A stretch of DNA of 64,000 nucleotides from an uncultured Gemmata sp. (GCA_937924775.1 CALDUT010000004.1:124001-188000), one strand, 5' to 3'. Counted from the stretch's first letter, positions 26,377 to 35,994 are shown. Notes: a model not told the origin generated them from the sequence alone. A program made the numbers and translations.

Positions 26377-27765
26377 ATGCTGCGCGGATGTCTGATCGCG
26401 GTGCTCACCGTCTTTATCACGGTGCCGGGCTGGGCCGCGGAACGAAAAAATGTGCTACTACTGATCGCCGATGATTTGGGGATGGAAGTGGGCTGCTACG
26501 GGGACCGAGTGGCGAAAACACCGAACATCGACGCTTTGGCCCATAGCGGCACGCGGTTCACACACGCGTTCGCCTCGGCAGCGTCGTGCAGCGCCAGCCG
26601 CGGCACGCTCCTGACTGGTCTGCCCACACATATGTGCGGGCAATACGGCCATGCCCACGCCGAGCATAACTTCCACTCCTTCCGTCAGGTGAAGGGCCTG
26701 CCGGCACTACTGGCTCCGGCTGGTTACAAGTCCGGGGTGATTGCCAAACTCCATGTGCAGCCGCGCGAGGTGTACCCCTTCGATGTGGAATACGGTGGCA
26801 ACGGCCGTAATCCGGTGCAGATCGCGGCACAGGCCCGGAAATTCTTCGCCGACTGTGGCGATCAACCCTTCTTTCTACTGGTTGGCTTCACCGATCCGCA
26901 CCGTGCCGGGAAGGGCTTCGCCAACGAGGCGAAATACCCTCCGGAAGTCCCGGTCGTCCGCTTCGATCCCCGGACCCTCTCGGTGCCCTATTTCTTGCCC
27001 GATCAACCCGAAGTGCGTACGGAACTGGCGGAATACTATCAGGCCGTGGCCCGACTGGATCATGGTGTTGGTCTGGTTCTCAAAGAACTGGAAAACGCCC
27101 GGCAACTCGAGAACACTCTGATCATCTTTTTGAGCGACAACGGGATTCCGTTCCCCGGAGCCAAAACCACCCTCTACGATCCCGGCATTCATATGCCGCT
27201 CATCATCCGCCAGCCGGGGCAGAAACCCGGTATCACCTGCCGGGCGATGGTCAGTTTCACCGATATTGTGCCGACCATCCTCGATTGGTGCGGGGTGAAA
27301 CCGCCACCCCCCGCCGGTAAGAAGGGCTATGAGTGGCCCGGGCGTTCTCTGTTACCGGTGCTGGAAAGTGAAAACCCCAGCGGCTGGGACACGATCTTCG
27401 CGTCGCACCAGTTCCACGAAGTCACGATGTACTATCCGATGCGAGCCATTCGGACCCGAACGCACAAGTACATTCTCAATATCGCTCATCCGCTCGAATA
27501 TCCGCACGCCAGCGACTTATGGGCTTCGCCCACCTGGCAAGGCATCCTCAAACGCGGCGACCGGTTCATGGGCCAACGTGAAGTGGCCGCTTTTCGGAAA
27601 CGACCCAAAGAGGAACTGTACGACCTGCACCAAGACCCCCACGAGCTGAAGAACTTGGCCGGTGATTCCAGCCAGGCCAAAGTTCTTGACGACCTCCGCC
27701 GCCAACTGCTCGATTGGCGGAAGAAAACCTACGATCCGTGGTTGGTGAAGGAAATTCACGAATAA
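26377..27765 (+). CDS. Sulfatase resembling N-sulfoglucosamine sulfohydrolase
   Basis: 462-residue secreted sulfatase with signal peptide (1-20) and GAGGAG ribosome site. The formylglycine motif is CSASR (Cys71), with the metal ligands in ADDLG (D32, D33) and the downstream LSDNGIPFPGAKTT loop. Segments such as GLPALLAPAGYKSGVIAKLHV, YPFDVEY and GFTDPHRAGKGF recall animal heparan N-sulfatase (SGSH), so it may remove N-linked or O-linked sulfate from sulfated glycans. It needs a formylglycine-generating enzyme acting on Cys71, not in the window. Planctomycetes carry many sulfatases for algal polysaccharides. Confidence 0.88.
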   Translation: MLRGCLIAVLTVFITVPGWAAERKNVLLLIADDLGMEVGCYGDRVAKTPNIDALAHSGTRFTHAFASAASCSASRGTLLTGLPTHMCGQYGHAHAEHNFHSFRQVKGLPALLAPAGYKSGVIAKLHVQPREVYPFDVEYGGNGRNPVQIAAQARKFFADCGDQPFFLLVGFTDPHRAGKGFANEAKYPPEVPVVRFDPRTLSVPYFLPDQPEVRTELAEYYQAVARLDHGVGLVLKELENARQLENTLIIFLSDNGIPFPGAKTTLYDPGIHMPLIIRQPGQKPGITCRAMVSFTDIVPTILDWCGVKPPPPAGKKGYEWPGRSLLPVLESENPSGWDTIFASHQFHEVTMYYPMRAIRTRTHKYILNIAHPLEYPHASDLWASPTWQGILKRGDRFMGQREVAAFRKRPKEELYDLHQDPHELKNLAGDSSQAKVLDDLRRQLLDWRKKTYDPWLVKEIHE

Positions 27766-27895
27766 CCGATCATCCCCGGGACTGCCTCGGTGCAAGGGGC
27801 CGCAGGCCAGAGCCGGCCGGACAACGCCGACCGCTGGCCACCGGAGTGGCCTGCCAACGAGGCCCCCCGGATAGTGTCGCATCCGGCGCAGACCC

Positions 27896-30112
27896 TCATC
27901 CGCGTTTGCCGGTTTGGAAGATTTCGTCGAACTTGCGGGCCACGGAGGTGAAAGCTTTCAGCAAGGCTGGGTCGTAATCGCCCTGCAATTCGGTGGTGAG
28001 TAAACGCACCACCTGCGTGTGGCTGAGGGCGGGGCGATGCGGGCGTTTGGTGCGGAGCGCTTCGTAAACCGCGGTTAGCGCCACCACGCGGGCCGTCAGC
28101 GGAATCGCCGAGCCGCGGAGCCCGTCGGGGTAGCCGGTGCCATCCCACTTTTCGTGGTGGCTGCGAATGACATCATGGGCCAAGCTGAGTTCGGGCATGG
28201 CCGCGTTGTAGCGTTGGCCTATGTCAGCCAGTATGGTCGCCCCCAACACGGTGTGCTGTTGAACAATCGCTTGTTCTTCGGCATCGAGGGCCTCTGGCTT
28301 TTGCAGAATGGAACTGGGCAGAAGCAGCATGCCGGCATCATGCAACGGGGCGACGCGCACGAGCAGATCGAGAAACGCGGCATCGTGGAGCCGGGCGTAT
28401 TCCCCCTCAGGAGTCACCGCTTCGGCGAGGGTTCGCACATAACGGCCGCAGCGCTCATGATAGCTGCGGAGGATCACGCCCAGTTCCTCCAGCATACGGC
28501 AAATCCCAAACGCCAGGGGTTCTGTGGGCGTCAGCCGGGCCAGTTCGCTTTCGCGAGCGGGAACTGGGGTAGGCTGTATCGTTGGGTTTTTGGTGGATGA
28601 TTGGGTGGAACCGTTGACTCGCCGGCCCAGCAATCCCCGGGCTCGGGCTACAAATGCCGGCGGCAGAAAGGGTTTCTCCAGGTAGTCGTCGGCCCCCGTC
28701 ATGAGGTAGCTCCCGAGCGATTCGGAGGGCAGGTCGCCGGAAACCATCAGGGTTCGCGTCCGCTCGCTCATTTTTTCGTCGGCCCGCACCCGGGCGAGGA
28801 TTTCTGCCCCGCTCATTTCGGGAATGTTCACATCAAGGACCAGCAGATCGAAGGGGGCTTTCTGCAATTCGGCCCAAGCGGTTTTACCGTCGCCGGCTTC
28901 CACGCAGATGCAATCCCGCAACAGGCTAGTCATCAGCCGTCGCAACCGCGGATCGTCTTCCACGATCAAAACCCGTGGGGCGGAACTTTGATCCGCGGCT
29001 TGCCGCAACGACACCCAGCGACCAAAGCCCGCCAATGTCGCGGCCACGGCCCGGGCCGATTGATAGCGGTGGTCGGGGTTGGGATCGGTCAGCTTGGCGA
29101 TCATGCTGACCAATTCATCGGGCATTTCGGGGTAGGTCCGCCGCAGATCCAGGGCAGGGGCATTCAGTCGGCTGGTGAGATCATGAAACAGGTGGCCGGT
29201 TTCGGGGAACGGTTCTTTCCCGGTCAAAGCCCAGTACATCGTCGCCCCGAGGCTGAACAAATCGGCGCGGGCGTCTACATGGTGGGCATCTTGGGCTTGT
29301 TCGGGGGCCATGTAGCCGACGGTGCCCAGGACCAGCCCCGGTTCGGTCATACGGTGCGTGGGGCGTAAGGCCAGGCCGAAATCGAGCAGTTTGGCCTGCC
29401 AGTCCGGGGTGATGAGGATGTTACTGGGCTTGATGTCGCGGTGAACCAGGCCAAAGCGGTGGGCTTCGGCGAGAGCGTCCGCCACTTGCCGAAAGAGTTC
29501 GCACACCCGATGCGGGGGAAGAGGCCCCTGATTGACGACGCGGGTGTAGAGGTCCGCCCCCGGGATCAATTCCATGACGTAGTAATCCCGCGGCGGTCCG
29601 CCGCGGGGGGTGTACCGCCCGGCATCCAAGCAACTCACGATATTGGGATGCTGTAGCTTCGCCACCGCCCGGGCTTCACCATAAAAGCGGTGTAACAGCC
29701 GCGGGTTCGACTCCGCTGTGCGGGACATCACCTTCACCGCGACTTGCCGGCGCAGATGCACATGCTCGGCCCGGTACACCGTACCCATCCCGCCGCGGCC
29801 CAAAACGTCCAAAAGCCGGTAATGGCCCAACACCAGTTCGTTCTCACCGCCCTGCCGCACCGTATCAGCCTGATATTTCGTCAGCAGGTGGTTCTCCACC
29901 AATCGGTCGAGAATGTCCTCGTGTGACGTAGGCTGGAGAATCCGGTTACGCAATTCGACCGGTAATTCATCCCATTCTTCGGGCAAAACCACCCATTTTT
30001 CGATCAGCCGCGTCAAACAGCCTTTCGGTTCGCTCCCCTCCGCCGACGGAATACGTTCCCGGGGGGGAATCGGATCGAACTCGGCCTCGCATTCGGACAC
30101 AATCGACGACAT
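27896..30112 (-). CDS. Ser/Thr protein kinase - receiver - HD-GYP fusion
   Basis: 738-residue cytoplasmic protein (start at 30112, GGAG 8 bases upstream). Domain 1 is a Pkn2-type kinase, about 98-365: glycine loop GRGGMGTVY, K127, HRDIKPSN (225-231), DFG 244-246, GTVGYMAPEQ. Domain 2 is a receiver, about 380-495: acidic pair E385/D386/D387, phosphoacceptor D427, K480. Domain 3 is HD-GYP, about 550-710: HD at 591-592 and the G660-Y661-P662 motif with HHEKWDGTG, so it should hydrolyse cyclic di-GMP. It therefore combines three signalling modes in one chain. The region before the kinase (1-95) has no recognised domain. Divergent from a hybrid kinase gene. Confidence 0.9.
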   Translation of the reverse strand: MSSIVSECEAEFDPIPPRERIPSAEGSEPKGCLTRLIEKWVVLPEEWDELPVELRNRILQPTSHEDILDRLVENHLLTKYQADTVRQGGENELVLGHYRLLDVLGRGGMGTVYRAEHVHLRRQVAVKVMSRTAESNPRLLHRFYGEARAVAKLQHPNIVSCLDAGRYTPRGGPPRDYYVMELIPGADLYTRVVNQGPLPPHRVCELFRQVADALAEAHRFGLVHRDIKPSNILITPDWQAKLLDFGLALRPTHRMTEPGLVLGTVGYMAPEQAQDAHHVDARADLFSLGATMYWALTGKEPFPETGHLFHDLTSRLNAPALDLRRTYPEMPDELVSMIAKLTDPNPDHRYQSARAVAATLAGFGRWVSLRQAADQSSAPRVLIVEDDPRLRRLMTSLLRDCICVEAGDGKTAWAELQKAPFDLLVLDVNIPEMSGAEILARVRADEKMSERTRTLMVSGDLPSESLGSYLMTGADDYLEKPFLPPAFVARARGLLGRRVNGSTQSSTKNPTIQPTPVPARESELARLTPTEPLAFGICRMLEELGVILRSYHERCGRYVRTLAEAVTPEGEYARLHDAAFLDLLVRVAPLHDAGMLLLPSSILQKPEALDAEEQAIVQQHTVLGATILADIGQRYNAAMPELSLAHDVIRSHHEKWDGTGYPDGLRGSAIPLTARVVALTAVYEALRTKRPHRPALSHTQVVRLLTTELQGDYDPALLKAFTSVARKFDEIFQTGKRG

Positions 30113-30332
30113 GGACAGCTCCACGGATCAATTCCAACAACCTGCAACTTTAGGATGCATTGTGGCTGGAGGCCACGCACGCCGGGAAAAAGCTTGGGGG
30201 ACAGAAAATCTGCTGGCAATTCCTGCCTGAGCTGAACCTTTCGCTGTGGGTGGAGATCAGTCGAAATCGGAAGTCCGTGGCCGTGTGTGCTACGCTTCAG
30301 GCGAACTCTCTTTTGCGCAATGAGTGCCCCTT

Positions 30333-32303
30333 ATGGCCGACTGTCTGGACCAGCGGTCGCTGGCGGGTGCAACCGGTTCGTTATCGCGCGAAACTCCGGT
30401 CGCGGCCGCGAGTTTACCCGAGCTTGTCTTCAACGCCAACCCAGCGCCGATGTGGGTGTTCGACACCGCCTCGCTGCGGTTTTTGGCCGTCAACGACGCC
30501 GTCGTGATTCGCTACGGCTATTCTCGGGAGGAACTCCTGAATCTGACGCTGCGCGAGGTGGTGGCCGTGGAAACCACCGAGTGGCTGCTGCGGGAACTCG
30601 CGGCCGATACCCTCCTGCCGGGCACTTCTCTGGTCTGGCCGCATCGCACCAAAGCGGGTGTTTTGCTGCCCCTGGAAGCTATCGCCACACCATTGGACTA
30701 TCCCCAGCGCACGGCCTGGTTGGTGGTGGGGACCGACATCACCGAGCGACGCCGTACCGAAGCCGCCCTGCGGCAGAGCGAAGAACACCTCCGCAACATT
30801 CTCGCCCACATCCCCTGTGGGGTGTTTTGGAAGGATCGGGCGCTCATTTATTCGGGGTGTAATGATCAATTTGCCCGCGATTGTGGCCTCAGCGTTGCGG
30901 GAGAGGTGCTGGGCCGCACTGATGACGACCTGACCGCCTGTCCCGAAGAAGCCGAACTCAGTCACAGCCGCGATCTGCAAGTGATTGCCAACGGCACGCC
31001 GCTTCTGAATATCGAGGAGACACGCACTCGCCCCGACGGAACCAAAGCCACCTTGCTCATCAGCCGCGTGCCCATGCTCGATACCCAGCAGCGGGTGATT
31101 GGGGTTTTAGGCGTCTATAAAGATGTGACCGAACTCAAACGGCTGGAAATGCAGTTCCGCCAAGCCCAGAAGATGGAAGCGATTGGCCGGCTCGCCGGCG
31201 GTGTCGCGCACGATTTTAATAATTTGCTCACCATCATTTCGGGCAATGTCCATCTTCTGCAGACGATGCCGTCCGACGATCCTGAGTTTCCGTTATTGCT
31301 CGACGACGTTCGCGATGCCGCCGAGCGTGCCGCGACCCTGACTCGCCAGCTCCTCACGTTCAGCCGCAAGCAACCCACCCGGCCGGAAGTGTGTGATCTC
31401 AATGCCATCGTCACCGGTTTTCTCAGTATGCTCCGCCGTTTGATTGGGGATCGCGTCCAATTGCGTACTGAACTCCACGAACAGCCGATTCCGGTCAAAG
31501 TTGATCGCAGCCAAATCGAACAAGTTCTGCTGAATTTAGCAGCCAACGCCAAAGATGCCATGCCGCAGGGGGGCACCATTACCCTCGTCACCGCGGCCGA
31601 ACAGGGACCCGAGCGGCTTGCGGTCTTACGGGTGTCCGATACCGGCTGCGGCATGACCGATGAGGTGAAAAAACACCTCTTTGAGCCGTTTTTTACCACC
31701 AAAGACGTTGGCAAAGGGACTGGGCTGGGGTTGGCCACGGTTTACGGCATTGTGCAAAAAGCCTGCGGGACGATCGGAGTCGATTCGACGGTGGGAGTGG
31801 GGACGACCTTCACCATCCGGCTGCCGTGGTGCGATGATCCCCCGAAGGCCTCCACAGTATTGCCCGGGCAACATGGGACGACAGGCACCCGCCCTCCGGT
31901 TCGAACGATACTGATTGTCGAGGATGAAGAGCGGCTGCGGAAGATGGCCCGTTTCACCCTCGAAGGGCAGGGCTTCTCCGTGCTCGAAGCCGATTGTGCC
32001 CACACGGCCTTGCAGTTACTCGCCCCTCCACAACCCTGCGATGTGCTGATCACCGATATGGTGATGCCGGGTATGGATGGCCGGGAACTCGCGACGCAAG
32101 TGCGCAGCCGGCGACCGGATATCGGGGTGGTCTTTATTTCGGGCTTTGTCCCCAATCAGGAGCGGTTGGATGGTGTTCCCGGAGCGTTATTCCTACCTAA
32201 ACCTTTTACCCCCTTGGATTTAGTGAAAACTGTCGAACGGGCTTTCCGACGGCCGCCGGCGTCGCACCCCGGTAGCTCCTGGCGATCCCCGGCTTCGTCC
32301 TAG
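30333..32303 (+). CDS. PAS-PAS hybrid histidine kinase with receiver domain
   Basis: 656-residue soluble sensor (an in-frame GTG at 30324 is an alternative start). Two PAS domains precede the kinase: one around ELVFNANPAPMWVFDTASLRF, one around ILAHIPCGVFWKDRALIYSG. The dimerisation box is GGVAHDFNNLLTII with the phospho-accepting His; N box LNLAANAKDAMP; G boxes DTGCGMTD and GTGLGLATVYG. The C-terminal receiver has ILIVEDEERL, acceptor Asp in VLITDMVMPGMDG and LFLPKPF. The pattern is typical of the BvgS/FixL-like hybrid class. The next gene, a receiver-HDOD protein, begins 11 bases later, so they form an operon. Confidence 0.92.
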   Translation: MADCLDQRSLAGATGSLSRETPVAAASLPELVFNANPAPMWVFDTASLRFLAVNDAVVIRYGYSREELLNLTLREVVAVETTEWLLRELAADTLLPGTSLVWPHRTKAGVLLPLEAIATPLDYPQRTAWLVVGTDITERRRTEAALRQSEEHLRNILAHIPCGVFWKDRALIYSGCNDQFARDCGLSVAGEVLGRTDDDLTACPEEAELSHSRDLQVIANGTPLLNIEETRTRPDGTKATLLISRVPMLDTQQRVIGVLGVYKDVTELKRLEMQFRQAQKMEAIGRLAGGVAHDFNNLLTIISGNVHLLQTMPSDDPEFPLLLDDVRDAAERAATLTRQLLTFSRKQPTRPEVCDLNAIVTGFLSMLRRLIGDRVQLRTELHEQPIPVKVDRSQIEQVLLNLAANAKDAMPQGGTITLVTAAEQGPERLAVLRVSDTGCGMTDEVKKHLFEPFFTTKDVGKGTGLGLATVYGIVQKACGTIGVDSTVGVGTTFTIRLPWCDDPPKASTVLPGQHGTTGTRPPVRTILIVEDEERLRKMARFTLEGQGFSVLEADCAHTALQLLAPPQPCDVLITDMVMPGMDGRELATQVRSRRPDIGVVFISGFVPNQERLDGVPGALFLPKPFTPLDLVKTVERAFRRPPASHPGSSWRSPASS

Positions 32304-32314
32304 GTATTTCGGCA

Positions 32315-33496
32315 ATGAGCGGTCGGGTTTTACTGGTCACCAACGATACGAATACGCAACGCTTGGCGCGGCAAGCGTTTGCGCCGGTCCAGCCAGAATG
32401 GGAGGTCCACATAGCCCGCGGTGGACCCGAAGCGTTGCGGCTCATCAGTGGGCCCGCCTTCGATTCGGTCGTTTTGGATAACCAACTGGCGGGAATTTCC
32501 TGCACCGAGTTGTTGCTGGAAGTGCGCCGGTGGCATCCCCGCACAGCCCGGATGGTGTTAGCCCCCGCGGGCAGCTCGGACATGGTGCAGTTGGTCGCGG
32601 TCGCTCATCGGGTATTGCCCAAACCCTGCCCCCCGGCGGATCTGGTCAACGCGGTGCAACGGGCCTATTCGCTGCGAGAGCTGCTGGGTGCGTCGTCGTT
32701 GGTGTCGGTCATCGGGCGGCTCACCAGTGTCCCAGCGTTGTCGACCCTCTACACCCAAATCGCCGACACCCTCATGCAGCCGGATTATTCGCTGGCCGCG
32801 GTGGGTGAACTGGTTTCCCAAGATCTGGGGATCGCCGCTCGGTTGCTGCAAATGGCCAATTCGGCTCTCGTCGGCCTGCGGAAACCCGCGGCCACCCCCA
32901 GCCAGGCCGTGAAAATCCTCGGGGCAGACCTGACCCGCACGCTCATTCTCGCGGCGGATTTGTTTTCTCGCTACAATCCCCATACGCTGCGGCCGTTTTC
33001 GATTGAACTGTTGTGGGAACACAGTCAGGCGGTGGCTGAACTGGCAGGAGCGATTGCGGCGGCCGAACGCGCTGAAGAAAGGGTGATCCGCGAATCCGCC
33101 CTCGCCGGCCTTCTGCACGACATCGGCCAGTTGACGCTAGCCAGCCAACTTGCCGGCCCCTATCGGGAAGTGATGAAAACCATGCGGATTGACAATTTGC
33201 GAGCTGAGGAGGCCGAACGGCAGATTCTCGGAACGTCGCATGCCGAAGTCGGGGCTTATCTGTTGGGGTTGTGGGGCCTGCCCGATGCGATCGTGGAGGC
33301 CGTGGCTTGGCACCATCACCCCAGCGGCTGCCCCAGTGCGGGCTTCACCCCGCTGACCGCCGTTCACGCGGCCGATACGATTCTGCACGCCGCCGAGAAC
33401 GCCGAGCCTGACGCGGAGTATCTCGCCCGCTTGGGGCTTTCCAACCGCTGGAGCCACTGGCTCGCCTTGCGTGGCGAGCCGAAGGTCTTGGTGTAA
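32315..33496 (+). CDS. Receiver-HDOD domain protein
   Basis: 393 residues. An N-terminal receiver domain (about 5-120) keeps the acceptor Asp in SVVLDNQLAG and the LPKP loop, although the first acidic pair is weakened (LLVTNDTNT). Next comes an HDOD domain (about 140-360: LTSVPALSTLYTQIADTLMQPD, VSQDLGIAARLLQMANSALVG, LLHDIGQL with a conserved His-Asp, LGLWGLPDAIVEAVAWHHHP). HDOD proteins control motility, biofilm or DNA-damage responses in other bacteria and usually lack enzymatic activity. Likely the output partner of the upstream hybrid kinase, given the short gap. Confidence 0.9.
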   Translation: MSGRVLLVTNDTNTQRLARQAFAPVQPEWEVHIARGGPEALRLISGPAFDSVVLDNQLAGISCTELLLEVRRWHPRTARMVLAPAGSSDMVQLVAVAHRVLPKPCPPADLVNAVQRAYSLRELLGASSLVSVIGRLTSVPALSTLYTQIADTLMQPDYSLAAVGELVSQDLGIAARLLQMANSALVGLRKPAATPSQAVKILGADLTRTLILAADLFSRYNPHTLRPFSIELLWEHSQAVAELAGAIAAAERAEERVIRESALAGLLHDIGQLTLASQLAGPYREVMKTMRIDNLRAEEAERQILGTSHAEVGAYLLGLWGLPDAIVEAVAWHHHPSGCPSAGFTPLTAVHAADTILHAAENAEPDAEYLARLGLSNRWSHWLALRGEPKVLV

Positions 33497-33536
33497 AAGA
33501 AGTTATGCAATACGAACTGTGGGCCAGCCCCTACGG

Positions 33537-34229
33537 TCATTTCTTCGCCAGATTCTTGAAACTGATGTCTTTGAAAACGACTCGCATCATCGGGTAGCCG
33601 GCGTGGGCTTGGAACGCAATGATCCCTTCGCTCGGGGCTGCGAACCCTCCAATCACCTTGCCGTCTTTGTCCTTTTTGCCGGGGAGCATGTGGAAATCCT
33701 CATCCACCATCGTTTCGCCATTGATTTTGATGGTAATACGGGTTCCTTGGGCCCGAATGAAGTAATCGTTGTAATCCGTCTCTTTCACGACTTTTTTAAT
33801 TGTTTCCGGGTGGGCGGCTTTCATCATTCCGCCCACGCCTTCCCCATACAGGCTGCCCCAATACCCCTTGCCCACATCCACTTGCGGCCCACGGACGCGG
33901 AAGGGCTGTTTGCCGTCTTTGTCGAAACGCTCACTGCGAATCTGAATGCCACTGTTGCCAATGCCGCCATCCAGTAGCACCTTGCACGTCAGTTCAAAAT
34001 CACTGTACTTGGCCTTGGAACAGAAGAAGGTGTTGTATTTGGGGTCTTGCTTGGTTTCGCCGATGATGGTTCGCGTTTTGGGATCCAGGGTCCAGATATC
34101 GGCACGGCCTTCCCAATTGTCGGGTTTGAGGAACTCCTCGGTATCATCAGCCCGCAGCACGGGGGACAGCCCCCAAAGGGCCCACAGGGTAGCGATGGAG
34201 GCCGTACAGGCCTTGCGAGAGAAGAGCAT
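33537..34229 (-). CDS. DUF1080 (3-keto-disaccharide hydrolase) family secreted protein
   Basis: 230-residue exported protein; start at 34229 exposes the signal peptide (MLFSRKACTASIATLWALWG...VLRA). The body is the concanavalin-like DUF1080 fold: SDFELTCKVLLDGGIGNSGIQIRS, GPQVDVGKGYWGSLYGEG, NDYFIRAQGTRITIKINGETMVD, GIIAFQAHAGYPMMRVVFKDISFKNL. The family includes 3-keto-glycoside hydrolases and many planctomycete members of unknown substrate. Divergent from an MFS carrier gene (201-base spacer), which could import the product. Confidence 0.88.
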   Translation of the reverse strand: MLFSRKACTASIATLWALWGLSPVLRADDTEEFLKPDNWEGRADIWTLDPKTRTIIGETKQDPKYNTFFCSKAKYSDFELTCKVLLDGGIGNSGIQIRSERFDKDGKQPFRVRGPQVDVGKGYWGSLYGEGVGGMMKAAHPETIKKVVKETDYNDYFIRAQGTRITIKINGETMVDEDFHMLPGKKDKDGKVIGGFAAPSEGIIAFQAHAGYPMMRVVFKDISFKNLAKK

Positions 34230-34430
34230 CGGCGGAACTCCAGGTGTGTCAGATGGCGGTCGCAACCCCCGGTACTCGCAACCGGGACTCAGACATGCTT
34301 ACACGCCGCGACACGGAACGCAAGGGGCGTGTTGCCACCCGCGGACAAAAGACCTACCTTCTTACCAGGACCTCCCCCCGACGCGGAAGGCGATTTCCGC
34401 GCATCGTCCCCCCATCTAGGAGAGTTGCTC

Positions 34431-35963
34431 GTGTCGTCTGCTGTGGCCGGCAGTGCCGGAATGTCGCCGCTCACCCGTTGGCTGGTTTTAACGGTCGCCG
34501 CAATCGGTTTCCTCTTCGATACTTACGAACTATTGATGTTCCCGGTCATCGGGGCCCAGGCGCTCTCAGAACTCTTGCGGGTGCCGCCCACCGATGATGC
34601 CGTGCGGCTGTGGTCGGGCCGTATGCTGTGGATCGCAGCCCTCTGTGGCGGCATCTTCGGCCTGTTGGGGGGCTATCTGATCGACCAACTGGGCCGCAAA
34701 ACGGTCATGGTGGGCAGTATTTTCGTGTATTCGCTCTCCCCGGTGGCGGCGGCTTACAGTACTGAGTTGTGGCAATTGGTGCTCTTCCGCTGCACCACGT
34801 TTATCGGTGTGTGTGTGGAATTGGTCGCCGCGGTGACGTGGCTGGCCGAGCTGTTTACTGATAAACGCCAACGTGAAATGGCCATTGGCTGGACATTGGC
34901 GTTCGCGTCGCTCGGTGGCATTCTGGTGACCGAGGTTTTTAATGAAATTGTGGCGTTTCTCCAAGCTCATCCTGAGGGGTTGTCGTGGGTGCCGGTACCG
35001 GCCGTCGCTTGGCGTTACACCCTGCTGACCGGGCTGATTCCCGGGGCGTTGATTTTGGTGCTGATGCCGTTTGTTCCTGAAAGCCGGGTTTGGAAAGACC
35101 GCAAAGCCGCTGGTACACTCCAACGGCCGAGCATCGCCGAACTTTTCTCCCCGCAGTTGCGGCAGACGACGATCGTCACAACTCTATTATCGGCATGTGG
35201 TTACGCCGCAGCGTTTGGCGCATTGCAACTGACCCCCCTGCAAATGGCCCCCGGGTTGCCCGCGCTGGAACCGATCAAACAAGAATACCTGCCGCAAGTG
35301 AAAGCCGCCGAGAAACAACTCGCAGACGCCAAAGACCGCCTCCAAAAAGCCAGCGAAGCCGAGAAACCCCAAGCCGAAGCGGCCGTCAAAACGGCCACAA
35401 AAGCCCTCGCGGACGCCCGCAAACCCATCAACGACGAAATCAACGCCAAACGGGGCAACATCCAACGCTGGCAGGAACTCGGTGGCCTCACCGGACGGAT
35501 CCTCTTTGCCATTTTGGTGGTGTATGTCGCCAGCCGGGTGTTGATCCGTATCTTCCTGCTGCCGGGGGTGATTCTGTTTCCCCTCACCTACCTCGTTTTG
35601 TACCAGAGCGATTACACGATCTTCGCCATCGCCATATTCCTTTGTGGCCTGTTGACGATCGCACAATTCAGCTACGTCAGCGAGTACCTGCCGAAGGTAT
35701 TTCCGCTTCACCTGCGGGGGACGGGCAGTGGATTTGCCACCAATGTCGGCGGGCGAATGCTCGGCACGATGGCCGCGACCCTCAATACGGAATTGCTGGC
35801 CCCGCTCTTTTTCCCCGACGAAGGACCGGAGAAAAACCCCCTGCGTGTGGCTACGGCCGCAGCCATCATCGGTGGGGCGGTTTACGCTTTGGCCCTCGTC
35901 CTCTCGTTCCTCCTGCCGCCACCGCGGGAAGAGCCGGCTCCCCCTGCCGACAAGATGAGTTGA
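34431..35963 (+). CDS. MFS transporter with a charged coiled-coil insertion
   Basis: 510 residues. The start is GTG at 34431 with TAGGAGAG 8-10 bases upstream. The membrane segments and the motif DQLGRKTVMVGSIFVYSLSP (loop 2-3 Major Facilitator signature) put it in the sugar-porter/phosphate-porter-like part of the superfamily. Between the two halves (residues about 280-350) lies a Lys/Ala/Glu-rich stretch predicted to form a coiled coil (VKAAEKQLADAKDRLQKASE, then PQAEAAVKTATKALADARK), which ordinary MFS carriers lack. The substrate is not identifiable. Divergent from DUF1080 and followed by a zincin gene 31 bases on. Confidence 0.87.
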   Translation: MSSAVAGSAGMSPLTRWLVLTVAAIGFLFDTYELLMFPVIGAQALSELLRVPPTDDAVRLWSGRMLWIAALCGGIFGLLGGYLIDQLGRKTVMVGSIFVYSLSPVAAAYSTELWQLVLFRCTTFIGVCVELVAAVTWLAELFTDKRQREMAIGWTLAFASLGGILVTEVFNEIVAFLQAHPEGLSWVPVPAVAWRYTLLTGLIPGALILVLMPFVPESRVWKDRKAAGTLQRPSIAELFSPQLRQTTIVTTLLSACGYAAAFGALQLTPLQMAPGLPALEPIKQEYLPQVKAAEKQLADAKDRLQKASEAEKPQAEAAVKTATKALADARKPINDEINAKRGNIQRWQELGGLTGRILFAILVVYVASRVLIRIFLLPGVILFPLTYLVLYQSDYTIFAIAIFLCGLLTIAQFSYVSEYLPKVFPLHLRGTGSGFATNVGGRMLGTMAATLNTELLAPLFFPDEGPEKNPLRVATAAAIIGGAVYALALVLSFLLPPPREEPAPPADKMS

Positions 35964-35994
35964 CGCCCTGGCAAACTTCCACGAGCATGACGCT

